Assembly (NCBI GenBank): GCA_963814875.1
Contig: CAWFFJ010000041.1
Location: 62,001 to 126,000 of the forward strand
Direction: 5' to 3'
Source of the DNA: CAVSIS01 sp963814875
GTDB taxonomy: Bacteria; Acidobacteriota; Thermoanaerobaculia; Thermoanaerobaculales; Sulfomarinibacteraceae
DNA length: 64,000 bases
Position numbers and translations under genes: made by a program
Part shown: positions 45,303 through 53,531 of the stretch, piece by piece
How the letters are laid out: the number at the start of each line of letters is the position of its first letter
How positions within the stretch are numbered: the stretch's first letter is position 1
Notes under the pieces: model-generated
Databases searched by the model: none
Seen by the model: only the letters and a program-made list of their open reading frames with translations
What the model was told of the DNA's origin: nothing

Positions 45303-46672
45303 TGCTGCCAGGTGTCGCCCGCCTCCACTTCGTCGGCGCCGGTGGCGTCGGCATGTGCGCTCTGGCCGAGGTCCTGCTCGCGGCAGGACGCGAGGTCAGT
45401 GGCTGCGACCTCGCAGCGAGCGAACGCACGCTCCGCCTGGAGCGTCTCGGTGCGCGTATTCAGCTCGGTCACGACCCCTCGCACGTTCCCGGAATCGACG
45501 CCCTCATCGTATCCTCCGCAATCGCCGCGGACGACGCCGAGGTCGCGGCGGCACGGCGCGCAGGAATTCCGGTCGTGCGCCGCGCGGAGCTCCTCGGCGA
45601 GGTGATGCGCGGCTTCCACAGCATCGCGGTGGCCGGCACCCACGGCAAGACCACCACCACCGCACTGGTCGCGGCCGTCCTCGACGCGGGCGGTTTCGAC
45701 CCCACCGTTGTCGCCGGCGGACGCGTGCACGGTATCGGCGGCCACGGTCGGCTCGGCACCGGCCCGCTCCTGGTCTGCGAGGCCGACGAGTTCGACCGCT
45801 CGTTTCTCGCGCTGTATCCGGTGTGGGCGGTGCTGACCAACATCGAGCTCGAGCACCTGGACTGCTACGGCTCGGCCGAGTCGCTCGACGCCGCCTTCAC
45901 CGAGTTCGCCTCCAGAGTTCCGTTCCACGGCGCCGTGATCGCCTGCTGCGACGACCCCGGAGTGGCCCGCGTGGTCGCTCGCCTCGATCGCAGGGTCGTC
46001 ACCTACGGCGAAGGACCCGACAGCCAGATCCGCGCCGCGGCCGTGCGCTCCGAGGCCCTCGGGAGTCGCTTTACGGTGTTTTCCCGCGGGAAGGATCTTG
46101 GCGAGCTGTGGCTGCCGGCCCCGGGTCGCCACAACGTTGCCAACAGCCTCGCTGCGATCGCGATCGGTCTCGAGCTGGGGATCCCGTTCGGCGCCATCCG
46201 GGATCGCCTCGCGGGGTTCTCCGGAGTCGCACGTCGCTTCGAGCGCGTCGGCGAGCGCGACGGCGTGACGGTGGTCGACGACTATGCCCACCACCCGACC
46301 GAGCTGCGCGTCACCCTGGCCGCGGCTCGCCAGGCTTTTCCGGGACGCCGCCTGGTGGCGGTGTTCCAGCCTCACCTCTACAGCCGTACGCGCGACTTCG
46401 CCGACGGCTTTGCCGACGCTCTCGCCGCTGCCGACCTCGCAATTCTGCTCCCCATCTACCCCGCCCGAGAGCGCCCGATTGTGGGCGTCAGCACCGACAT
46501 GGTGGCGCACGCGCTCGAACATCGCACGTCGGGCGGGGTCCACCGCGTCGACTCGATCGAGTCTGCCGTCGGCCTGCTCGACACGCTGACCCGCGACGGC
46601 GACATCGTCGTTACGCTCGGAGCCGGAGACATTTTCCGGCTCGGGCCGCTGTGGCTGGGAGGCCGCCCATGA
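45302..46672 (+). CDS. murC: UDP-MurNAc:L-alanine ligase MurC
   Basis: A 456-aa ligase adding the first stem residue. It has the N-terminal HFVGAGGVGMCALAEVL, the ATP loop VAGTHGKTTTTALV, ECDEF-like CEADEFDRSFL, LEHLDCYGS, and VVDDYAHHPTELRVTL. ATG 45302 is preferred to the GTG one codon upstream because it forms the TGATG junction with murG. The ftsQ ATG overlaps its stop. No murB or ddl gene lies between murC and ftsQ, unlike many dcw clusters. Confidence 0.95.
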   Translation: MLPGVARLHFVGAGGVGMCALAEVLLAAGREVSGCDLAASERTLRLERLGARIQLGHDPSHVPGIDALIVSSAIAADDAEVAAARRAGIPVVRRAELLGEVMRGFHSIAVAGTHGKTTTTALVAAVLDAGGFDPTVVAGGRVHGIGGHGRLGTGPLLVCEADEFDRSFLALYPVWAVLTNIELEHLDCYGSAESLDAAFTEFASRVPFHGAVIACCDDPGVARVVARLDRRVVTYGEGPDSQIRAAAVRSEALGSRFTVFSRGKDLGELWLPAPGRHNVANSLAAIAIGLELGIPFGAIRDRLAGFSGVARRFERVGERDGVTVVDDYAHHPTELRVTLAAARQAFPGRRLVAVFQPHLYSRTRDFADGFADALAAADLAILLPIYPARERPIVGVSTDMVAHALEHRTSGGVHRVDSIESAVGLLDTLTRDGDIVVTLGAGDIFRLGPLWLGGRP

Positions 46673-47376
46673 CCGGCCTGCCGCCGCCGTTCCCGGACCG
46701 CCTGCGCCGACGGGCGTCGCGCCGGCGCATCCCGCGCTGGCCGATCGCTCTCGCCGTGGCCCTGGCGACGACCGCGGCGATGCCCCTGTGGGAAGTCCGT
46801 TCCGTGGACCTCGAAGTTTGCAAGGAGCTGCCGACGGCGGTCCGGCAGTCGCTGAGCGGCCTGGTCGGCAGCCCGCAGCTCTTCCTCGACCTCGGTTGGG
46901 TGCGCGGCATGGTCGAGGCCTGGCCCGGGGTCGCAGGCGTCGACGTGCAGCTCGAGCTCCCCGGAACGCTGCGGGTGGTCGCGCGCCCGGCCGCCGTCCG
47001 GGGCTCGTTCAGGGTCGGCGGGGGGTGGCATGGCGTCACCACCGACGGGCGTCCGGCGGGCCCGCTGGCGTCGCCGATCGAGCCGAGGTTCGAAGGCTTC
47101 ACCGGCTCCGACCTCGAGCTCGCGCTGGCGGTCGCACTGCGGCTGGAGCAGGCCACCGGTGCGACCGTCACCGAGGTCCGCCGCGTGTTGCCCGACGACC
47201 TCGAGGCGACCCTACGTCCGGCAGGCGAGGCCCCTGAGGTGCGGGTTCACGTGGGACCCGACCCGACCCCCGCCGAGCACTTCTGGTGCGCGGCCGTGGC
47301 CTCCGGACGCGCACCCTCGTGGGCAGATGTTCGCTGGACCAACCGGCTGGTGGTCGCGGAGGGCGGCGATGGCTGA
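46669..47376 (+). CDS. ftsQ: FtsQ/DivIB-like division protein
   Basis: A 235-aa bitopic protein with a basic cytoplasmic N-terminus (RLRRRASRRRIPRW), one helix (PIALAVALATTAAMPLW) and a periplasmic POTRA-like beta domain (VRSVDLEVCKELP, VEAWPGVAGVDVQLELPGTL). Similarity to E. coli FtsQ is modest; the position between murC and ftsA and the topology support the call. It would scaffold the FtsQLB complex. The end overlaps ftsA by 8 nt. Confidence 0.82.
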   Translation: MTGLPPPFPDRLRRRASRRRIPRWPIALAVALATTAAMPLWEVRSVDLEVCKELPTAVRQSLSGLVGSPQLFLDLGWVRGMVEAWPGVAGVDVQLELPGTLRVVARPAAVRGSFRVGGGWHGVTTDGRPAGPLASPIEPRFEGFTGSDLELALAVALRLEQATGATVTEVRRVLPDDLEATLRPAGEAPEVRVHVGPDPTPAEHFWCAAVASGRAPSWADVRWTNRLVVAEGGDG

Positions 47377-48610
47377 TCTTCGCCCCCTGGTCGGTATCGA
47401 CGTGGGCTCCTCGGCGGTGTCCGTGCTCGTGGCGCAGCCGGAGGAGGACGACCGCCTGACCGTGCTCGGCTTCGGCCAGGCCCGTCATGACGGCGCGCGC
47501 AAGGGCGTCATCTCCGACCTCGACGAGGTCTCCGAAGCGGTCCGCTCGGCCGCCGAGGAGGCCGAGGCGATGGCCAACGTGCCGGTCGAACGCGCCGTCG
47601 TCGGCATCGGCGGCGCCTCGATTCAAGGACTGCGGTCGACCGCTTCGGTTCCAGTCACCGGACGTGACCACACAGTCACGCGCGAGGACGAGAGACGGGC
47701 GCTGCACGCGTGTGCACAGATGGCCATTCCGGCAGACTACCGGGTCCTCGACATCATCCCATGCGGCTACGCCATTGACGGTCAGACCGGCGTCGACCAT
47801 CCGGTCGGCATGCCCGGGACGCGGCTCGACGCATCGGCATTCGTTCTGTACACCCACAAGACCCACGCGGAGACCGTCGAGCAGGCCGTCAACCGCGCCT
47901 CGGTGGCCGTCAGCCGTCTGGTCTACGAACCTCTGGCGGCCGCGGAAGCGACTCTGAGCCGCGACGAACGCGATCTCGGCTGTTTGCTGCTCGACATCGG
48001 CTACGGGTCCAGCGAGTGGATCCTGTATGCCGAGGGCGTGGTTGTCGCCTCCGGGTGCCTCGGTGTGGGCGGGCGACTGTTCACCAGCGACCTCGCGACC
48101 CTGCTCAAGACCACGACCGCAGCGGCGGAGCGGGTCAAGCGCGAGGTCGGGGCCGTGCCGACCCGGGGCGGGCTCGAGGGCGAGGCGATCGAGGTTCCCG
48201 CACTCGGTGGCGCCGGCCACCAGGTCCACAGCGCTCGATTCGCGGCCGAGATCCTGTACGAGCGCGGCCGCGATCTGCTGGTCCGGGTGCACCAGGCGCT
48301 CGCCACGGAGGGTCTCGATCGCGCTCCCCGCGCCGGAGTGGTGGTCACCGGCGGAGGAGCTCGGCTGGAGGGCTTAGAGGAGCTGGCCGAGGAGATCTTT
48401 GGTCACCGCGTTCGGGTGGGCACGCCGCGAGAGATCGCCGGCCTCACCGATCCGGTGGCCGGACCGGAGTGGTCGGTGGCGTGCGGACTAGTTCATGCGC
48501 AGCACAGGCGGAGGCTGCGAGCACCGGTTATGGATGACGAAAAGGGCGGCCTGCTGACCAGGATCCGCACCGCCCTTGGAGAGTTCTTCGAACTGGGAGG
48601 TGGAACGTGA
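47369..48610 (+). CDS. ftsA: Cell division protein FtsA
   Basis: A 413-aa actin-like ATPase tethering FtsZ to the membrane. Actin-fold motifs: VGIDVGSSAVSVLVA (phosphate 1), LLLDIGYGSSEW (phosphate 2) and VVVTGGGARLEGLEELA (adenosine). The FtsA-specific 1C region is present (NVPVERAVVGIGGASIQGLRS). The C-terminus (LLTRIRTALGEFFEL) is a plausible amphipathic membrane-targeting helix. GGAGG precedes the start region; the stop overlaps the ftsZ GTG. Confidence 0.93.
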   Translation: MADLRPLVGIDVGSSAVSVLVAQPEEDDRLTVLGFGQARHDGARKGVISDLDEVSEAVRSAAEEAEAMANVPVERAVVGIGGASIQGLRSTASVPVTGRDHTVTREDERRALHACAQMAIPADYRVLDIIPCGYAIDGQTGVDHPVGMPGTRLDASAFVLYTHKTHAETVEQAVNRASVAVSRLVYEPLAAAEATLSRDERDLGCLLLDIGYGSSEWILYAEGVVVASGCLGVGGRLFTSDLATLLKTTTAAAERVKREVGAVPTRGGLEGEAIEVPALGGAGHQVHSARFAAEILYERGRDLLVRVHQALATEGLDRAPRAGVVVTGGGARLEGLEELAEEIFGHRVRVGTPREIAGLTDPVAGPEWSVACGLVHAQHRRRLRAPVMDDEKGGLLTRIRTALGEFFELGGGT

Positions 48611-49827
48611 TCGAGTTTGACGACGGCGTGGTGGACGGCATCGAGATGACAACAGGGGGATCGCGGTCGGCGCCCAACCCGGAGGAGGGGCCGGGGATCC
48701 TACTGGACGAAGGGCTGGCGCCGGCCAGGATCAAGGTGATCGGCGTCGGCGGCGGCGGCTGCAACTCGGTCAACCGGATGATCGAGGCTGGGCTGGGCGG
48801 GGTCGAGTTCATCGCGGCCAATACCGACGCGCAGGCGCTCGCCCGCTGCATGGCGCCGGTTCGGCTGCAGCTCGGCGCCGAGGCGACACGGGGGCTCGGT
48901 GCGGGCGCCAACCCCGAGGTCGGTCGCAACGCCGCACTCGAGGCGACCGAGAAGATCTTCGACCTGCTGTCGGGGTCGGACATGGTCTTCATCGCCTGCG
49001 GCATGGGCGGAGGCACCGGCACCGGGGCGGCGCCAATCATCGCGCAGATGGCCCAGGATGCCGGTGCGCTCACCGTCGCCGTGGTGACCAAGCCGTTCAG
49101 CTTCGAGGGCTCGAGGCGACGGCACCAGGCGGAGGCCGGTATCCGCTCCCTCGGCGAGCACGTCGACACCCTGATCACCATTCCCAACGACCGCCTGCTC
49201 AAGTTCGTCGAGCGCAACACCAGCTTCGTCGACGCCATGAGCATTGCCGACGACGTGCTGCGCCAAGCGGTCCAGGGCATCGCCGATATCATCACCGTCC
49301 CGGGGCTCATCAACCGCGACTTTGCGGACGTCCGCACGGTGATGGCGGGGATGGGCCACGCGATCATGGGGATCGGCGAGGCGTCCGGCGAGCACCGTGC
49401 TGTCGAGGCCGCACAGCAGGCGATCGCGTCGCCGCTGCTCGAGGAGACCTCGATCGACGGTGCCCGCGGACTGCTGATCAACATCACCGGCGGCGAAGAG
49501 CTGACCCTCAACGAGGTCAACGAGGCGGCCGAGATCATCACCGAGGGAGTCGACCCGCAGGCGCAGATCCTGTTCGGGGCGGTCGTCGACCCGGCGATGG
49601 GTGACGGCCTCAAGGTGACCGTGATCGCCACCGGGTTCGCCACCGCCCATGAGGGCGCCCAGCTCCCGGTCGGTCAGCCGCAGCTCAAGCCGGCGCCGGA
49701 GCCGGAGCGCAAGCCCGGCGCGCGCTCGACCCGCTTCTTCGTCCCCGGAGGACCGAACGCCGAGTATGGGGTGAACATCACCGACGAGTACGAGATCCCC
49801 GCGATCCTGCGCAAGCAGATCGACTGA
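48607..49827 (+). CDS. ftsZ: Cell division GTPase FtsZ
   Basis: A 406-aa tubulin homologue forming the Z-ring. It has VIGVGGGGCNSVNRM, the tubulin signature GGGTGTGAAP, NDRLLKFV and the T7-loop region DFADVRTVM. The C-terminal peptide EYEIPAILRKQID is the canonical FtsA/ZipA-binding tail after a short Pro-rich linker. An N-terminal extension of about 40 residues precedes the GTPase core. The GTG start is supported by GGAGG about 6 nt upstream and overlaps the ftsA stop. Last gene of the dcw operon. Confidence 0.97.
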   Translation: MIEFDDGVVDGIEMTTGGSRSAPNPEEGPGILLDEGLAPARIKVIGVGGGGCNSVNRMIEAGLGGVEFIAANTDAQALARCMAPVRLQLGAEATRGLGAGANPEVGRNAALEATEKIFDLLSGSDMVFIACGMGGGTGTGAAPIIAQMAQDAGALTVAVVTKPFSFEGSRRRHQAEAGIRSLGEHVDTLITIPNDRLLKFVERNTSFVDAMSIADDVLRQAVQGIADIITVPGLINRDFADVRTVMAGMGHAIMGIGEASGEHRAVEAAQQAIASPLLEETSIDGARGLLINITGGEELTLNEVNEAAEIITEGVDPQAQILFGAVVDPAMGDGLKVTVIATGFATAHEGAQLPVGQPQLKPAPEPERKPGARSTRFFVPGGPNAEYGVNITDEYEIPAILRKQID

Positions 49828-49886
49828 GCCCCACCGCCCCCGCAGCTGCGACCCGTCGTTCGCCACCTCCCGACGGCGGGCTCGGC

Positions 49887-49921
49887 GGCGGGGGCGCGTT
49901 TTCGGCTTTCGCGCCCCCGCC
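49887..49921 (+). terminator. Terminator of the dcw operon
   Basis: A perfect 12-bp G/C-rich stem (49887-49898 with 49910-49921) with an 11-nt loop containing TTTTCGGCTTT, 60 nt after the ftsZ stop. There is no U-tract after the stem; stem stability makes termination likely. Confidence 0.6.
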
Positions 49922-50051
49922 CGGGACGCCAGCGGCCTGCGGGCTTGTCGCGCGCGCCCGAGTCGGTGGATTCCTCGAGAGCTCCACGTTGACAACCACC
50001 TTGGCACCCCCTCGGCGTGACGCCGTGAGGAATGCAGGCTAGGCTCAGGCC

Positions 50052-50531
50052 ATGCAACCGGACTGGGTGTTCGACGACGCAGACCGTACGGCGATGGCGG
50101 CGGCCCTGGCCGAAGCCCGTGCAGCCGCCGAGCGCGATGAGGTTCCGGTCGGCGCGGTGGTGGTCGCGGACGGACGCATCGTCGCCCGGGCCGGCAATCG
50201 GCGCCACGGCGACCACGACCCGGCCGGGCATGCCGAGCTGATCGCGCTGCGCGCCGCAGCCGCACTGCGCGGCGACTGGCGCCTCGACGGGTGCTCGCTC
50301 TACGTCACCCTCGAGCCATGCCCGATGTGCGTGACCGCATGCCGCCAGGCTCGTCTCGACCTCGTGGTCTGGGGCGCACCGGATCCGGTCGCCGGAGCGT
50401 GCGGCTCGGTCATCGATCTCGCGGAGGATCCCCGGCTCGGTCCGCCGCTCGCGACCCGCGGAGGGCTGGCGGCCGAGACCAGCCGCGTCCTCCTCGCCGG
50501 GTTCTTTGCCAAGCGGCGCAACTCGTCGTAA
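50052..50531 (+). CDS. tadA: tRNA-specific adenosine deaminase TadA
   Basis: A 159-aa zinc enzyme converting A34 to inosine in tRNA-Arg(ACG). The deaminase motifs GHAELIAL (His, catalytic Glu) and EPCPMCVTAC (two zinc Cys) are complete. There is no Shine-Dalgarno; TAGGCT (50040-50045) lies 6 nt before ATG 50052, suggesting a leaderless mRNA. The promoter of the downstream tRNA genes lies inside its last codons. Confidence 0.93.
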   Translation: MQPDWVFDDADRTAMAAALAEARAAAERDEVPVGAVVVADGRIVARAGNRRHGDHDPAGHAELIALRAAAALRGDWRLDGCSLYVTLEPCPMCVTACRQARLDLVVWGAPDPVAGACGSVIDLAEDPRLGPPLATRGGLAAETSRVLLAGFFAKRRNSS

Positions 50532-50534
50532 AAT
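50506..50534 (+). promoter_or_regulatory. Promoter of the tRNA-Ser/SRP RNA cluster
   Basis: TTGCCA (50506-50511) and TAAAAT (50529-50534) with 17-nt spacing, overlapping the 3' end of tadA and 14 nt before the first tRNA-Ser. This is the best promoter match in the region. Confidence 0.8.
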
Positions 50535-50548
50535 GCGACCCCCGTCGC

Positions 50549-50639
<91 letters not shown>

Positions 50640-50661
50640 GTTCTTTCCCAGCCAGACGTCC

Positions 50662-50751
<90 letters not shown>

Positions 50752-50764
50752 GCTCGACGCTCCC

Positions 50765-50890
50765 GGAGCCCACCGTGGAGCCCGGGCCCTGTGCATCGAC
50801 GTCCTCCGAACCGTGTCAGGCCCGGAAGGGAGCAGCACTTAGGGGGAGCCGGCGAGTGCCGCAGGTTGCCTGGGCTCCATGGTGGGCTCC
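50765..50890 (+). ncRNA. ffs: Bacterial small signal recognition particle RNA (4.5S-type)
   Basis: About 126 nt. The 5' end (from 50765) and the 3' end (to 50890) pair over about 19 bp to form the long SRP hairpin. The apical domain has the conserved GTCAGGCCCGGAAGGGAGCAGC segment core (GGAAG and AGCAGC), which binds Ffh. It starts 13 nt after tRNA-Ser(GGA) and is probably co-transcribed with both tRNA genes. Slightly longer than the 114-nt E. coli 4.5S RNA; no Alu domain. Confidence 0.9.
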
Positions 50891-51105
50891 TGCCATCCCG
50901 ACCCGTCGCCGGCGAGGCGTTGTGAGCGCAGGCGGGCTTTCGATCCAAGGGGCACTGAGGGGGCCGGCCGGTCCTGAGAGGAGCGAGCCGGGGGAAAACT
51001 CGATTCTGCGCTGATCACCCCGAGGTGTGAAGACACCACTGAATGCTCCACATCGACGGCCGCAGTAGACGCCTGGCGAACACTGCAGGCTACAATCGCG
51101 ACGTT

Positions 51106-52002
51106 GTGCCGCACAGGGTCTCCCGGACCGCCGACCTGGTTCTCGCCCATCTCCCGCTGCCCGTTCGCGGCGAGCTGACCGACGAGCAGTTTGCCGGTGT
51201 GCGCCGACTGCGCATGGCGCGCCGGCTCGCCGGCCGGCGCATGCGGGACGTCTCGTGCTGGCTGGTCGGCGATACGGTGATCGACACCGGGCTCGGTCTG
51301 CTTGCACCGCGGGTTGTCGAGCTCGCTCGGCTGGCAGGAGTGCGCCGCGCGATCCTCACCCACCACCATGAGGACCACGCCGGCTGCGCCCACGCACTTG
51401 CCATGGCCGGCGTCCAGGTGCACGCTTCTGACGCGACGGCGAGGCTGGTTGCCCGTCGTCTGCCGATCCGCCCCTATCAGCACGTGGTCTGGGGCGTTGC
51501 TCGGCCCGTCGTGGCACGGACCCTGGGCAGCGAGACCGCGGTTGGACCGCACCGATCCCTGGTCCTGCCGGCGCCCGGACACGCCATCGACCAGGTGGTT
51601 CTCTGGATCCCCGAGCGGGGATGGCTGTTCTCCGGCGATGTCTTCATCGCGGAACGCGTGAAGGCCTTCCGGCGCGACGAGGACTTTGCCGCAACGGTGG
51701 TGACCCTGGAGAGTCTCGCGCGGCTCGACGTCGGCGTCCTGTTCTGTGCCCACCGCCCCCAGATCTCCGGCGGTCGCGAGGCTCTCCGGCGCAAGGCCGA
51801 ATGGCTACGGGAGTTCGAAGGGCTGGTGCACGAGCTCGTCGGCCGCGGCGCTCCCGAGAGGGAGATCGTGCGCCGGCTGCGGCTGCCCGGCACCCGCGGC
51901 CTCGCGGCGGTCACCCTCGGCGACGTCTCGACGGGTAACATGGTGCGCTCGATCCTGGGCGGTCCAACCCCCCGCCGCGAGGTCATCGCCGCGCTCCGCT
52001 GA
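51106..52002 (+). CDS. MBL-fold metallohydrolase
   Basis: A 298-aa metallo-beta-lactamase-fold hydrolase. The metal sites are visible: THHHEDHAG (HxxxDH), GHAIDQ (second His), FSGDVF (bridging Asp) and CAHRP (last His). A C-terminal helical extension (EGLVHELVGRGAPEREIVRRL) resembles LACTB2/glyoxalase-II-like proteins. Substrate is unknown. GTG 51106 is chosen because TACAAT (51091-51096) would start transcription just before it; an in-frame ATG at 51043 adds 21 unconserved-looking residues and has no close ribosome site. Confidence 0.8.
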   Translation: MPHRVSRTADLVLAHLPLPVRGELTDEQFAGVRRLRMARRLAGRRMRDVSCWLVGDTVIDTGLGLLAPRVVELARLAGVRRAILTHHHEDHAGCAHALAMAGVQVHASDATARLVARRLPIRPYQHVVWGVARPVVARTLGSETAVGPHRSLVLPAPGHAIDQVVLWIPERGWLFSGDVFIAERVKAFRRDEDFAATVVTLESLARLDVGVLFCAHRPQISGGREALRRKAEWLREFEGLVHELVGRGAPEREIVRRLRLPGTRGLAAVTLGDVSTGNMVRSILGGPTPRREVIAALR

Positions 52003-52145
52003 CCTTCTTACGGCAAGCGCTTCAGGGTGCCGAGTCACTGGTCTGCAGACCTGTGGTTTGCCGTGGCGAGGGCGGCTCCGGCGTGGGAAGGAAGAGGAAT
52101 CCAGTCGAATGCACCGGATGACACGTCCCCGGGTCCGCCGACACC

Positions 52146-53531
52146 TCACTTCCAGTGCGCTGTGATCCACTCCTCGGTCTCGGGCAGCCCCCCCTGGAGG
52201 ATGAGGTAGCCGTTGTGCGGCTCGCGCTCGGTGATCTCGTGGTTGACCGGCGCCCGCATCATCTCCATCACCCGAGTGTGGTCATTGGTATGGCCGAGCA
52301 CCCAGCCGAGCTTCATGAGCGCGGTCTCGGGGAGCATGTTGTCGAGCGGAACCACCCCGAGGTCGAGCAGGTCACGACCGGTGTCGTATACGTACATCTG
52401 GGCGTAGCCCCACAGCGTCTGGACCGTCATGACGACGTGCACACCGGCGGCAACGGCCCGCCTCAGCGCCGGGTAGAGCGGCTTGTTGACGTGGCCCAGG
52501 CCCGTCCCTGCGATAACGATCCCCCGGTAGCCCTTTTCGACCAGGGCGTCGACCAGGTCCGCCTTCATCCCGGGGTAGTAGTAGAGGATCGTGACCCGGT
52601 CGTCGTAAGCAGCGTCCACGCGCACCTCTCGCGACGGATCGCGGTGGCGATAGTCGGTGGTCAGCGGGCGGATGCCGTCCCGGCTGACCATCGCCAGCGG
52701 GATGTCTCCGACCGTACGGAAGGTCGACCGGTAGGATGAGTGCATCTTGCGGCAGCGGGTGCCACGATGGAGGAGAGCATAACGGTCTGATGTGGGGCCG
52801 AACATGCAGATCTGGATCTCGGCAATGTCACCCACGGCGGCCGCACTGACGGCGTGAATGAGGTTGAGGGCGGCGTCGGACGACGGTCGATCGGACGAGC
52901 GCTGGCTGCCGACCAGGACGATCGGGACCGGAGGATCCTGGACCATGAAGCTGAGCACCGCGGCGGTATGTCCCATCGTGTCGGTGCCGTGACCGATCAC
53001 GATGCCGTCGGCGCCGGCCGATATCTCGTCGCCGACCGCGGCCGCCAGCGTAGCGTACTCGGGCCACGACATGTTCTCCGAGAACACGCCGAAGAGCTTC
53101 TTCGTTGTCAGGTTGCAGAGATCGGCGAGCTCAGGCACAGCGCCGTAGAGCTCGCCCGGGGTGAAGGCCGGGATCACCGCGCCGGTACGGTAGTCGAGCC
53201 GGGAGGCGATCGTGCCGCCAGTTCCGAGGAGCGTGACCGACGGCAGATCGGGTCGACGGGGAAACTCCTTCTCCGGGATCTTGTAGACGGCCTCCTTGTA
53301 GCCGACCTCCTCGATCGTCGCAACGCGCTCGATGTGGACGCCCACGTTGTAGCCGTTCTTGAGCTTGAGTACGAGGTGAACGTCGTCCGAGGTTTCGCTG
53401 CGCGGCAGGATCACACCCTCGAACACGCTCCCCGCCGAGTTGGTCAGGCGGACATCGCTCCACACCCGCACGCCCCACTCGCGGAGGCGCTCCCGTGCGA
53501 GGCCCCGATAGCCTTTGAGTGGATCGCTCAT
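52146..53531 (-). CDS. gatD: Archaeal-type Glu-tRNA(Gln) amidotransferase subunit D
   Basis: A 461-aa asparaginase-like subunit that releases ammonia from glutamine (or asparagine) for GatE. An N-terminal beta-barrel domain typical of GatD (about 1-90: WSDVRLTNSAGSVFEGVILP) precedes the L-asparaginase domain with GTGGTIAS (103-110), HGTDTM (181-186) and VGSQRSSDRPSSDAALNL. The AnsA/AnsB proteins lack this N-terminal domain and are about 330 aa, so this is GatD rather than an asparaginase. The ATG overlaps the gatE stop (ATGA). GatD is regarded as archaeal; its presence here suggests ancient transfer. Confidence 0.93.
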   Translation of the reverse strand: MSDPLKGYRGLARERLREWGVRVWSDVRLTNSAGSVFEGVILPRSETSDDVHLVLKLKNGYNVGVHIERVATIEEVGYKEAVYKIPEKEFPRRPDLPSVTLLGTGGTIASRLDYRTGAVIPAFTPGELYGAVPELADLCNLTTKKLFGVFSENMSWPEYATLAAAVGDEISAGADGIVIGHGTDTMGHTAAVLSFMVQDPPVPIVLVGSQRSSDRPSSDAALNLIHAVSAAAVGDIAEIQICMFGPTSDRYALLHRGTRCRKMHSSYRSTFRTVGDIPLAMVSRDGIRPLTTDYRHRDPSREVRVDAAYDDRVTILYYYPGMKADLVDALVEKGYRGIVIAGTGLGHVNKPLYPALRRAVAAGVHVVMTVQTLWGYAQMYVYDTGRDLLDLGVVPLDNMLPETALMKLGWVLGHTNDHTRVMEMMRAPVNHEITEREPHNGYLILQGGLPETEEWITAHWK

